Under the pieces are notes generated by a model. The model was not told the DNA's origin. It saw nothing but the letters and a program-made list of their open reading frames with translations, and ran no database searches. A DNA stretch of 64,000 nucleotides, taken from positions 6,324,001 to 6,388,000 of the forward strand of contig OX327702.1 of the NCBI GenBank assembly GCA_946807835.1. The letters are read 5' to 3'. Origin of the DNA: Ailanthus altissimus. Its lineage: Eukaryota > Streptophyta > Magnoliopsida > Sapindales > Simaroubaceae. Below, in pieces: positions 24,726-34,007 of the stretch (its first letter is position 1; each line of letters starts with the position of its first letter). A program made the position numbers and the translations under genes.

Positions 24726-25509
24726 AGTGCCAATCACAGTGGTATCTAATACCCATAGGCTCCACGTGTTTCTCAAATAGCTTTGGAGTTAAGGCTTTGG
24801 TATGTGGGTCCGCTATATTATTTACAGAATTTATTCTACAAATAACTACATCCCTTCTGGTCAAGATTTCTCTAATGATGTGGTATTTTCGCTCTACATG
24901 CTTAGACTTCTGGTGTGCTCTTGGCTCATTTTCTTGTGTTATGGCCTCATTGTTGTCGCAAAATAATGGGATAAGAGCTGATGAACTTGGAACTATTCCA
25001 AACTCAGTGACAAACTTATGAATCCAAAAAGCATCCTTTGTAGCTTCAGAAGCTGCAATCTACGCTGCCTCTGTGGTAGAGTCAGCTGTAGACCCCTACT
25101 TGGCACTTTTCCAGCTCACTGCGCCACCATTGAGAGTAAACACATATTCAGATGTAGATTTTCTATCATCTAGATCAGACTGAAAGTCTGAATCCGTGTA
25201 TCCTCTCACTTGAGTATCATTATCTCCATAAATGAAAACTTATCCATTATACCCTTAAGGTATTTCAGGACATGTTTGACTGTCATCCAATGGCTGTCAC
25301 CTAGATCAAATTGATACGGCTTGTAACGCTTACAGTCATACTGATATCAGGTCTCGTGCACATTATAGCATACATCAGGCTAGCAACAGTTGATGCATAT
25401 AGTATGTTAGACATTCTAATTCTTTTATCTTCCGTCTGAGGAGACATTTTCCTAGAAAGATGAACACCATGTCTAAAAGGTACATTTACCGTCTTATAAT
25501 TAGTAAATT
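24726..25509 (-). pseudogene. Copia pol: end of reverse transcriptase and RNase H
   Basis: Minus-strand reading gives, in order, YASTVASLMYAIMCTRP (end of the copia reverse transcriptase), SDLDDRKSTSEYVFTLNGG and GAVSWKSAKQGSTADS (RNase H), then HVERKYHIIREIL and NIADPHTKAL near the polypurine tract. An in-frame stop interrupts the TEAxIAAS motif. The frame continues to the right beyond the young Gypsy insertion at 25510-32909: removing that insertion and one gtacc makes it continuous with 32910. Confidence 0.8.
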
Positions 25510-25514
25510 GTACC
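25510..25514. other. Target site duplication gtacc, left
   Basis: The same five bases occur at 32905-32909 after the right LTR. They bound the young Gypsy element exactly. Confidence 0.95.
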
Positions 25515-25701
25515 TGATAAGGGCAAATTTGTCATATATTTTCTCATGTTTTTATTATTGATATTTTATGGTTTTATGAGAATAGATGGCTATTTATATA
25601 CATTATTGTTATTTATAGGGACTTGAACGAAATTTAAAGAAAGAACGCAAAAGGAGCGAAAACAGGGACTAAAATGTAAAGTTTTCAAAGTATGTGTCCA
25701 T

Positions 25702-25920
25702 CGCCCCAGCGCCACAAGTATTTTAGCCCCAGCGCTGAAATAGTGATCGAAATAAGAAAAACGACCTGCTTAAGTCGCGTCTAGCGCCCCAGCGCCGAAT
25801 AGTCACCGCGCCAGCGGTGAAGCCGTTTTCATGCAGCGCCCCAGCGCCAAGATCCCACCGCTCCAGCGGTGAAGACTTTTTCACGCGTCGCCCCAGCGAC
25901 AACTTCATAGCGCGCCAGCG
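25702..25920 (+). repeat. Eight-unit mini-palindrome array in LTR U3
   Basis: Units with core CGC-N4-GCG are at 25702-25711, about 25725 (imperfect), 25784-25795, 25804-25819, 25836-25847, 25856-25871, 25887-25900 and 25911-25920. The best have perfect 5- or 6-bp stems, for example CACCGC-GCCA-GCGGTG. Loops are 4 nt and end in CA. Core starts from 25785 run 22, 30, 22, 30, 22 bp apart, so the last six units are three roughly 52-bp direct repeats, each with two palindromes. The same array is at 31646-31864. Confidence 0.9.
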
Positions 25921-25974
25921 GTAGGGCGAGTCCTAGTCCGACGAGAATTGAGATTTTCAAGCTCATATCAATCC

Positions 25975-25984
25975 CTATATAAAG
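25975..25984 (+). promoter_or_regulatory. TATA box of the young LTR
   Basis: CTATATAAAG, about 55 bp downstream of the palindrome array, in plus orientation. Transcription would be expected to start some 25-35 bp further on. The copy in the 3' LTR is at 31919-31928. Confidence 0.75.
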
Positions 25985-26966
25985 CCACTCGTTCCCAGCC
26001 TTCAAGAATCAATCCAAGACGACCCAAGAGCACCAAGAATACAGAGCACGAGTCTTGGAGAGCAATAGGAGCTTAATTGAAGCATCTTTAGAGAGAGATA
26101 CAAGACATTCTTCGGCATCAAGAGTTCCTAGGCAGCGCAATTAAGAGCAATTCGACGTCTATATCGGTTTGCTAATAATTGTATCATGATTTATAATTAT
26201 TTTTACTGCTGTTCTCTTGTAGCCATGAGCTAACTTATTTTCTAGGGTTAATATTTGAACTCAATATGTGTGCTTAATTGCCATATCTTTTAGTATTTAA
26301 TAAACTTAGTCTTTTATTATTTAAGTTATTTGTATTTAATGCTTCAATATATCTGGCCAATATATGGTGAATGAATTGGTAATATTATTGATAAACTCGG
26401 AAGAGGAATCATAATATTTAGACCTAGGTAATTTGATGCATGATTGTAGAGTAACATTCAATGTTGCATATGCAAGTTTCAACTTAGGATAGGAATATAC
26501 CTAATTGGCATGTATGATCAATAAGACCTAATCTTAATGAATCTTAATTTATTACAAGTACCATAGGAATATAGGTATTTGGTAAATTAAGGTATACTTG
26601 CATGACCTTGGAAGAGGCTTGTGAATACATTAGCGTCTTGATCAATAATAAAGACTAAGTGAGTTAAATATTAGAAGATTAATCATTAGAAACATATTGA
26701 GGGATAATATTAATCCTAGGTTCTCTCTACGTTGCTATATCTTTAAATCTCATTGCATTGTGTTTTTGTGTTATATTTCTTACATTCATTCTTAGATTTT
26801 TATTTTTCTGAATAATTATTAGAAAGACATAATTTTAGTAATTGGTTAAAAAGAAAGAATTATCCCTGTGGGTTCGACATCCGACTTATTTAGTCTCTTT
26901 ATTACTTGCATACGATAGTGTATACTTGCACTTAATTTATGATATAGAATTATCGCATCAAGTTTT

Positions 26967-26985
26967 TGGCGCCGTTGCCGGGGAT
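26967..26985 (+). other. Primer-binding site, tRNA-Asp
   Basis: TGGCGCCGTTGCCGGGGAT starts seven bases after the LTR. It is the complement of the 3' end of plant tRNA-Asp, the primer used by Athila/Tat-type Gypsy elements. All 19 positions agree with the tRNA as I know it. Confidence 0.9.
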
Positions 26986-27100
26986 AATTATCTACTTTTT
27001 CACCAATATTAATACCAATCTTTCTAGTTTTTACTTCAGAATTTTTTTTTTATTATTTTATTTTTCTTAATTTAGTTTTACTTACTTTCTTACGAGGTAC

Positions 27101-29680
27101 ATGCAAAGATCGAAAAGTGAAGACTTGATTGCTTTTGATCCAGAGATTGAAAGAACTTTAAGAAGAATTAGAAGAGAGCAAAATCAAGTTAACACTATGG
27201 AAGATCAAGTACCAATTACACCTGACAATGAAGCAAGACCACTAAGGGAGTATGCTGTTCCCTTAGTCAATGGAATCCATTCAAGCATTCAAAGACCAAC
27301 TGTTCAAGCCAACAACTTCGAGATCAAGCCAAGCACCATTCAAATGCTCAAGGATTCGGTACAATTTGGTGGACTGCCCAATGATGATCCAAACATGCAC
27401 ATTATCAACTTCTTGGAGATATGTGATACATTCAAGTACAATGGGATGTCCGATGACGCAATCCGACTAAGGTTGTTTCCTTTTTCCTTGAGAGACAAAG
27501 CAAAGAGCTGGCTGCTATCACTTCCATCTGGATCCATAGCTACATGGGATGATCTTGCACAAAAGTTCCTCGCCAAATTCTTTCCACCTGCTAAAACTGC
27601 CAAGATGAGGAACGACATCACATCATTCCTACAACTAGATGGAGAATCTCTTTATGAGGCATGGGAGAGATACAAAGATATGCAAAGAAAATGTCCTCAT
27701 CATGGAGTTCCGAAGTGGTTACTTGTACAAACATTCTACAATGGATTAGCTGATCAATTCAGAACGATAGTAGATGCTGCAGCTGGAGGAGCACTCATGA
27801 ACAAATCCACCGATGAAGCTTATGATCTACTAGATGAGATGGCGTCCAATGCCTATCAATGGCCCACTGAAAGGTCAACCACAAGAAAGATCGCTGGATT
27901 ACACGAAGTGGACACTTTGACTACATTATCTGCCCAAGTCAATCTCTTGACCAAACAATTAAGCAACTTGGGAGTTAATGCTATCAAGAGTCAACCCATC
28001 ACTTGCGATTTCTGTGGAAGCAATCATGCTAATGGACAATGCATGGAGACTGCTCAATATGTAGGAGACTTTAACCGTAACAATCCTAATTCAAATTTTT
28101 ACAATCCTGGATGGAGAAATCACCCCAACTTCTCATGGAGCAACAATAATCAAGGACAACATTCCAAAGCTCCTCCTGGCTTCCAAACGCAAATTCAGCA
28201 AGAGAAGAAACCAGACATTGAAGACATGCTCTTACAATTTATGAAGAAAACAGATGCACTCTTCCAAAGTCAAGCAGCTTCACTTAGAGCCTTGGAAAAT
28301 CAAGTAGGGCAGCTCGCAACAGCAATAAACAATCGCCCTCAAGGAACTCTACCAAGCAACACTGAAGTCAATCCAAAAGGAAGCGTAGAACAGTGCCAAG
28401 CCATCTCCCTAAGAAGTGGTAAAGTCTTACATGATAACACTCCTCAACCACAGCTTTCAGAGATGATAGAGAAGGAAAAAGAAACAGTGGTCCAGCAAGA
28501 TGACGTGCAACCATATAGACCACCTATACCATTTCCTCAGAGATTACAACAGCTAAGAAGTCAAGAGAAAAGTGCTGAGATGCAGAAAAGCATAGAAAAT
28601 GGTATTCAAGTACAAGAACAGAAAAGTGAAAATGCAGCAGAAGATACCAGTAGCAACCCTCAGAAGCAACTTACGCAGTCATTCACTCCACCACCTCCAT
28701 TTCCTCAGAGGCTGCAAACGAAGAAACTAGATAAGCAGTTTTCAAAATTTCTTGATGTTTTTAAGAAATTACATATTAATCTTCCTTTTGCAGATGCACT
28801 GGAGCAAATGCCAAGCTATGTGAAATTTATGAAGGAAATCCTATCAAAGAAGAGAAGAATAGATGACTTCGAGACTGTGGCCCTGACAGAAGAGTGTAGC
28901 GCAATCCTTCTAAAGAAGCTACCTCCAAAGCTCAAAGATCCTGGGAGCTTCACCATACCATGCTCAATTGGAAATTATGATTTTGGGAAAGCACTTTGTG
29001 ATCTGGGAGCTAGCATCAATCTTATGCCATTGTCCGTGTATAAAAAGTTGGGACTGAAAGAAGCCAAACCAACAAATATCACACTTCAGTTAGCAGATCG
29101 TTCTCTCACCTATCCTAAAGGATTAATTGAAGATGTGTTGGTTAAGGTCGATAAATTCATCTTCCCTGCAGATTTCATTGTTTTGGATATGGAAGAAGAT
29201 AAGGAGATCCCAATCATCCTTGGAAGACCCTTCCTAGCCACTGGAAGAACAATTATTGATGTGCAAAAAGGAGAGTTAACCATGAGAGTACAAGAGGATA
29301 CAGTCACTTTTAAGGTCTTCAAGGAGATCAAATTACCAGCTGAAAATGAAGACTGTTTCTGCATTAATGTGGTGCATCCAAGCGTTAACCAAATTAAAGA
29401 TATGGAGACATTGGATCCTCACATCAGAAAAAGAACATTGAAGCATAGAAAGGCAAGAGAGAAGAAGAAAAAGCAGCATCACGACGAAGCAAGCAAAGAG
29501 AAAGAAAAGGAAGAACCATCTCCCCGGTCTAAGATTAAAGTCTTTCCGGAGAGACATAATGAGAATGGAGCAAAAGATACTACACAAGGTTTAATTGCAA
29601 AAATATGGAAGCCTAAAAAGAAGAAAGCCAGCAAAATCACTTACTCAAATGCTTCCACCAGCATCTTCAATCCACCATGA
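27101..29680 (+). CDS. Gag-protease polyprotein of a non-autonomous Athila-like element
   Basis: One intact 859-codon frame. Residues about 80-260 are the plant retrotransposon capsid domain (LFPFSLRDKAKSWL at 125-138, CPHHGVPKWL near 198). A zinc knuckle of form CX2CX3HX4C is at 302-314 (CDFCGSNHANGQC), one residue shorter than the usual CX2CX4HX4C. Middle parts are Q/P-rich with PPxPFPQRLQ repeats. A retropepsin-type protease follows: active site DLGAS at 634-638 (DLG instead of the common D[ST]G, typical of this lineage) and IILGRPFL near 704-711. Residues 808-819 (PRSKIKVFPERH) look like an integrase C-terminal remnant fused in frame. Reverse transcriptase, RNase H and integrase core are absent. 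The first ATG after the primer site is used; translation could yield a particle but replication needs pol from another element. Antisense frames at 27340 and 29110 are shadows. Confidence 0.93.
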   Translation: MQRSKSEDLIAFDPEIERTLRRIRREQNQVNTMEDQVPITPDNEARPLREYAVPLVNGIHSSIQRPTVQANNFEIKPSTIQMLKDSVQFGGLPNDDPNMHIINFLEICDTFKYNGMSDDAIRLRLFPFSLRDKAKSWLLSLPSGSIATWDDLAQKFLAKFFPPAKTAKMRNDITSFLQLDGESLYEAWERYKDMQRKCPHHGVPKWLLVQTFYNGLADQFRTIVDAAAGGALMNKSTDEAYDLLDEMASNAYQWPTERSTTRKIAGLHEVDTLTTLSAQVNLLTKQLSNLGVNAIKSQPITCDFCGSNHANGQCMETAQYVGDFNRNNPNSNFYNPGWRNHPNFSWSNNNQGQHSKAPPGFQTQIQQEKKPDIEDMLLQFMKKTDALFQSQAASLRALENQVGQLATAINNRPQGTLPSNTEVNPKGSVEQCQAISLRSGKVLHDNTPQPQLSEMIEKEKETVVQQDDVQPYRPPIPFPQRLQQLRSQEKSAEMQKSIENGIQVQEQKSENAAEDTSSNPQKQLTQSFTPPPPFPQRLQTKKLDKQFSKFLDVFKKLHINLPFADALEQMPSYVKFMKEILSKKRRIDDFETVALTEECSAILLKKLPPKLKDPGSFTIPCSIGNYDFGKALCDLGASINLMPLSVYKKLGLKEAKPTNITLQLADRSLTYPKGLIEDVLVKVDKFIFPADFIVLDMEEDKEIPIILGRPFLATGRTIIDVQKGELTMRVQEDTVTFKVFKEIKLPAENEDCFCINVVHPSVNQIKDMETLDPHIRKRTLKHRKAREKKKKQHHDEASKEKEKEEPSPRSKIKVFPERHNENGAKDTTQGLIAKIWKPKKKKASKITYSNASTSIFNPP

Positions 29681-29791
29681 AAGAAAAGGAAGCCCCGTCA
29701 AGCCGATGACGTTAAATCAAGCGCTACTTGGGAGGCAACCCAAGGAAAGTATTATTAATATTATTATCATTTTTTTTATCTTTTTTTCAGC

Positions 29792-29826
<35 letters not shown>

Positions 29827-29837
29827 AAGAATTTCAG
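29681..29837 (+). mobile_element. Post-gag region with hairpin and A-tract
   Basis: Just after the stop, another frame encodes VKPMTLNQALLGRQPKE, matching the end of integrase in the older relative (KPTTLNQVHLVREPK around 16340-16400). So this is former pol 3' end, now out of frame. A run of about 28 adenines is at 29797-29824. Confidence 0.6.
29727..29744 (+). other. Perfect hairpin after the pol tail
   Basis: CTTGGG-AGGCAA-CCCAAG: a 6-bp perfect stem with a 6-nt loop. I recognise this phrase as recurrent in plant Athila/Tat elements at this position. Role unknown; an RNA structure for packaging or 3' processing is only a guess. Confidence 0.7.
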
Positions 29838-30029
29838 CGCTCCAGCGGCATAACATGGCGCAGCAGCGATAGGAAAATCGAGCACCACCGCCCCCGCGGT
29901 ACACGCAACATCGCGCCAGCGCAAATTCCAGTAACTGTGCAGAAATCAGCCTTCAGCGCTGCAGCGACAGACTATTACCGCGGCAGCGCCAGAACATCGC
30001 CCCAGCGACGGAGAGTCAGCGCGGCAGCG
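29838..30029 (+). repeat. Second mini-palindrome array, internal region
   Basis: Eight units: cores start at 29838, 29859, 29889, 29912, 29957, 29979, 29998 and 30020. Each is CGC, a 4-nt loop (TCCA, AGCA, CCCC, GCCA, TGCA, GGCA, CCCA, GGCA) and GCG. The unit at 29887-29900 has a perfect 5-bp stem. Spacings of 19-23 bp alternate with longer ones. It does not align as a direct copy of the LTR array; only the pattern is shared. Confidence 0.85.
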
Positions 30030-31445
30030 AAAGTTGACCAGGGAAGTCTCTTAATTTCACTTCTTTATTTTTTGACATTGGGGACAATGCTTAAATTAAG
30101 TTTGGGGGTGGGAAACACTTTCTTGTGTTCATTTTTCTGCATGATTTGGGTAGTCATTCTTGTGGGTTAAATATTTTTTTTAGTTACTTAGTTTTTTAGT
30201 TAATTAATTTTTATTAGGTTTTGATAAGATGATCATTAGTCTATGATAAGAAAAAAAAATACATGGTTGAATTTATTTTTACACATCCATAGGGAATGAT
30301 AGATACTTGAGACAATTTTGATTACCTAAGTTTATGAACAAATTTGACCTTATTTATAATCACCATTTTTTAAGCACTCTATAAGCATGAATAGTTATAA
30401 CTATTACTTAGAGATACTTATGCTTTAGGGAGTACACCACAGTCTCGAAGACCGATACTCTAGAACTTGTCTTTAGTTACTACTTGAGGCGAAATTCTAG
30501 GAAACACATGAATAGGGAAATGACATTAGGCCATCTTTGGACCGATTGAGCCTTTCTAGCCTACCTTTTAGAGTATATTTATCCCTAGTACCCTATTTTG
30601 AGCCTAATTACCCATTCTTTGGTTTAACCACATTACAAGCCCAAGACTTAAAGTTTACTTATCTAAAAATTTACCCGTAACACCATAAACCTTGCATTTA
30701 CTTAGAAATACTCTTGAAAAGAAAAAAGTTGTGGTGATATGAGAAAAATAAGTTTGAGTGGTATTTGTCAATCTAAGTTTGGGGGTATTCAAAAAAAAAA
30801 AAAAAAAAAAAAAATACCCCCAACTTAAGAAAGAAAAAAAAAAGAAATTCTTTGAAAAATAAAAGGTTGAAAAGAAGGATGGGAACACAATAAGTTTAGG
30901 GGAAGAGATAATACAAGGAAAAGAAGATCAAGAGGTTTCTAGGTAAAAGTCTAAGTGTTCATGGTGTAATTTGAACTTCATATATTTATCCTTTTATCCC
31001 ACCTTGACCTTAGCCTTACATTACAAGCTAAGTAAAGTCCTAAATAGATCCCTAGACATGTGATTTTCTACATTAGTGGAGAGTGGTAATAAAGACAAGC
31101 TTATGGAAGTGTCATTATACAAATAAAATGCCGAGACATCATCTTTTCTGTACAAACTAAAGTATAAAGTAAATCAAAGTATGGTTTAGCTATTTGCTTG
31201 CTACTTGCACACACACACATGGTGATTATTTATGAGGAAGAATGAGGGACTAAATGAAGATAATTAGAATTGTTAATAGCTATTTGTCTACCTTAAGGAT
31301 TTGTACCATTTCGTCAGCCCTTTGAGACAATGATTTTGATCATCTTATTAGTATTAGTATATTTTGTTTTGTTAAATGAGTCAAGTATAAACCTTTGTTT
31401 CTCTCTTAGTTTTATTTTATTGCTTGAGGACAAGCAAGTATTTAA
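30030..31445 (+). mobile_element. 3' non-coding internal region of the young element
   Basis: A phrase GACATTGGGGACAATGC followed by AAGTTTGGGGGTGGG at about 30074-30113, common after pol or env-like genes in Athila-type elements, opens the region; more AAGTTTGGGGG-type words occur at about 30776-30786 and just before the LTR. An A-tract of about two dozen adenines is near 30790, and a short CA repeat is near 31208. No env-like frame is present. The stretch is conserved in order with 14756-16340, so it is an ancestral part of the family. Confidence 0.75.
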
Positions 31446-31458
31446 GTTTGGGGGAATT
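31446..31458 (+). other. Polypurine tract of the young element
   Basis: GTTTGGGGGAATT directly precedes the TG of the 3' LTR. It is the primer for plus-strand DNA synthesis. Confidence 0.85.
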
Positions 31459-32904
31459 TGATAAGGGCAAATTTGTCATATATTTTCTCATGTTTTTATT
31501 ATTGATATTTTATGGTTTTATGAGAATAGATGGCTATTTATATACATTATTGTTATTTATAGGGACTTGAACGAAATTTAAAGAAAGAACGCAAAAGGAG
31601 CGAAAACAGGGACTAAAATGTAAAGTTTTCAAAGTATGTGTCCATCGCCCCAGCGCCACAAGTATTTTAGCCCCAGCGCTGAAATAGTGATCGAAATAAG
31701 AAAAACGACCTGCTTAAGTCGCGTCTAGCGCCCCAGCGCCGAATAGTCACCGCGCCAGCGGTGAAGCCGTTTTCATGCAGCGCCCCAGCGCCAAGATCCC
31801 ACCGCTCCAGCGGTGAAGACTTTTTCACGCGTCGCCCCAGCGACAACTTCATAGCGCGCCAGCGGTAGGGCGAGTCCTAGTCCGACGAGAATTGAGATTT
31901 TCAAGCTCATATCAATCCCTATATAAAGCCACTCGTTCCCAGCCTTCAAGAATCAATCCAAGACGACCCAAGAGCACCAAGAATACAGAGCACGAGTCTT
32001 GGAGAGCAATAGGAGCTTAATTGAAGCATCTTTAGAGAGAGATACAAGACATTCTTCGGCATCAAGAGTTCCTAGGCAGCGCAATTAAGAGCAATTCGAC
32101 GTCTATATCGGTTTGCTAATAATTGTATCATGATTTATAATTATTTTTACTGCTGTTCTCTTGTAGCCATGAGCTAACTTATTTTCTAGGGTTAATATTT
32201 GAACTCAATATGTGTGCTTAATTGCCATATCTTTTAGTATTTAATAAACTTAGTCTTTTATTATTTAAGTTATTTGTATTTAATGCTTCAATATATCTGG
32301 CCAATATATGGTGAATGAATTGGTAATATTATTGATAAACTCGGAAGAGGAATCATAATATTTAGACCTAGGTAATTTGATGCATGATTGTAGAGTAACA
32401 TTCAATGTTGCATATGCAAGTTTCAACTTAGGATAGGAATATACCTAATTGGCATGTATGATCAATAAGACCTAATCTTAATGAATCTTAATTTATTACA
32501 AGTACCATAGGAATATAGGTATTTGGTAAATTAAGGTATACTTGCATGACCTTGGAAGAGGCTTGTGAATACATTAGCGTCTTGATCAATAATAAAGACT
32601 AAGTGAGTTAAATATTAGAAGATTAATCATTAGAAACATATTGAGGGATAATATTAATCCTAGGTTCTCTCTACGTTGCTATATCTTTAAATCTCATTGC
32701 ATTGTGTTTTTGTGTTATATTTCTTACATTCATTCTTAGATTTTTATTTTTCTGAATAATTATTAGAAAGACATAATTTTAGTAATTGGTTAAAAAGAAA
32801 GAATTATCCCTGTGGGTTCGACATCCGACTTATTTAGTCTCTTTATTACTTGCATACGATAGTGTATACTTGCACTTAATTTATGATATAGAATTATCGC
32901 ATCA
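31459..32904 (+). mobile_element. 3' LTR of the young non-autonomous Gypsy element
   Basis: 1446 bp, TGATAAGGG...TCGCATCA. Base-by-base reading against the 5' LTR shows no difference, so insertion is recent. It carries the same palindrome array at 31646-31864 and TATA box at 31919-31928, and is followed by the gtacc duplication at 32905-32909. Confidence 0.95.
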
Positions 32905-32909
32905 GTACC
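32905..32909. other. Target site duplication gtacc, right
   Basis: Matches 25510-25514 exactly. Confidence 0.95.
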
Positions 32910-34007
32910 TTTCTAAGACGCTATCGATGTACGATAACTAAGAGAGTCTAATTATACCCAAAATATAGGAAGCCTCTCCCAAGTCTTTTATGGAGAAATG
33001 TTTACTCAGATAGCTTTTTGTGGATTACAACATACCAATATCATTCTCAACAATCAGTATGTCATCCATATAGAGAACTAAGAAGACAATCATGCTCCCA
33101 CTGACCCTTTTATACACACAAACTTCTTTGTCGTTTTTAATGAAACCAAACTCTCTGACTGCCTCATTAAAACGATGATTCTAGCTTCGGGAAGCTTGCT
33201 TAAGTCCATAAATGGACTTCTTCAGCCTACATACCAGACTAGAAGTTTGGCTGGATGTAAAACCTTTAAGCTGTTCCATGAATATCTCCTCATCAAGGTA
33301 TCCATTCAGGAATTCCCTATTTACATCCATCTGTCAAATCTCAAAGTCATAGTATGCAGCAATTGCCAACAAAATCTTGATTGGCTTAAGTATCACAACT
33401 GATGCAAAGGTCTCTTTATAATCGATTCGAGATGCTGAGAATAACCTTTTGCCACCAGTCGGGCCTTAAAGGTCTCTACCTTTTCATCAGGCTTTCATTT
33501 TCCTTTGTAAATCCATTTACAACCGATAGGAATAATTCCTTCGGGAAGCAGAACCAAGTCCCAAACTTGATTCTGATGCATAGAGTCAATTTTGGATTCC
33601 ATGGCTTCTTTTCATTTACCTGAGTCGATGTCTAACATCGACTGCCTGTAAGTTAAAGGATCGTTTCCTTCTATCAAGAAAACTCCAAGTGCACCTTCAA
33701 GCATCTGACCATACCTAAGAAGTGGCCTGGACATCCTTTCAGATCTTCGTGGAGGGTGTGTTAAAGGTACATTGCTCTTTTGAATTTGAGGATCCATCTG
33801 TAGCTCATCAGGTTCCAAATTGACTTCATCAAATACAATCTTTCTACAATCCCCACAATCCTCTAGAAACTGTTTCTCAAGAAAAGTAACATTCCAAGTA
33901 ACAAACACATTTCATTCCTCTGGATCATAGAATTAGTATCCCATAGAATTCTTGAGATATCCAATGAACTTGTACTTGTACCCCCTAGGTGTAAGTTTAT
34001 CCTGTTG
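32910..34007 (-). pseudogene. Copia pol: integrase end and reverse transcriptase
   Basis: Minus strand. At the right edge, GYKYKFIGYLKNS-like residues are the GKR/GY end of the integrase region; the open piece 33908-33612 has VTWNVTFLEKQF (usual VSRNVTFLE) and PPRRSERMSRPLLRYG, the linker between integrase and reverse transcriptase. LYMDDIL, the polymerase active site, is encoded at 33055-33078 (YMDD at 33061-33072; YVDD is more usual). Frames are interrupted. Sequence continues across the young Gypsy insertion into 25509-24726. Gag, protease and most of integrase are missing at the right edge. Confidence 0.8.

Larger units (their letters stand above)
25515..26960 (+). mobile_element. 5' LTR of the young non-autonomous Gypsy element
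   Basis: TGATAAGGG...TCGCATCA, 1446 bp. Reading it against 31459-32904, I see equal length and no difference. U3 holds the mini-palindrome array at 25702-25920, a TATA box at 25975-25984, then the likely R and U5. An AATAAA occurs at 26299-26304. The end matches the Athila/Tat pattern of GTGGGTTCGACATCC then GTATACTTGCAC. The 61-codon minus-strand frame inside, repeated in the other LTR, is a by-product of the GC-rich array. Confidence 0.95.

Noticed and set aside
25723..25908. 61-codon minus-strand frame, repeated identically at 31667-31852
   Set aside because: It exists twice only because the LTRs are identical, runs antisense through the palindrome array, and resembles no protein.
25702..25920. 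CRISPR-like look of regularly spaced palindromic repeats
   Set aside because: Units are about 10-16 bp with variable stems and short variable spacers, inside a plant LTR; no cas genes or conserved repeat.
26967..26985. tRNA-like sequence
   Set aside because: It is the retrotransposon primer-binding site complementary to tRNA-Asp, not a tRNA gene.
27340..27621. Minus-strand frame opposite gag (similar one on the plus strand at 17690-17989)
   Set aside because: Antisense shadow of gag; the resemblance between the two is explained by gag homology.
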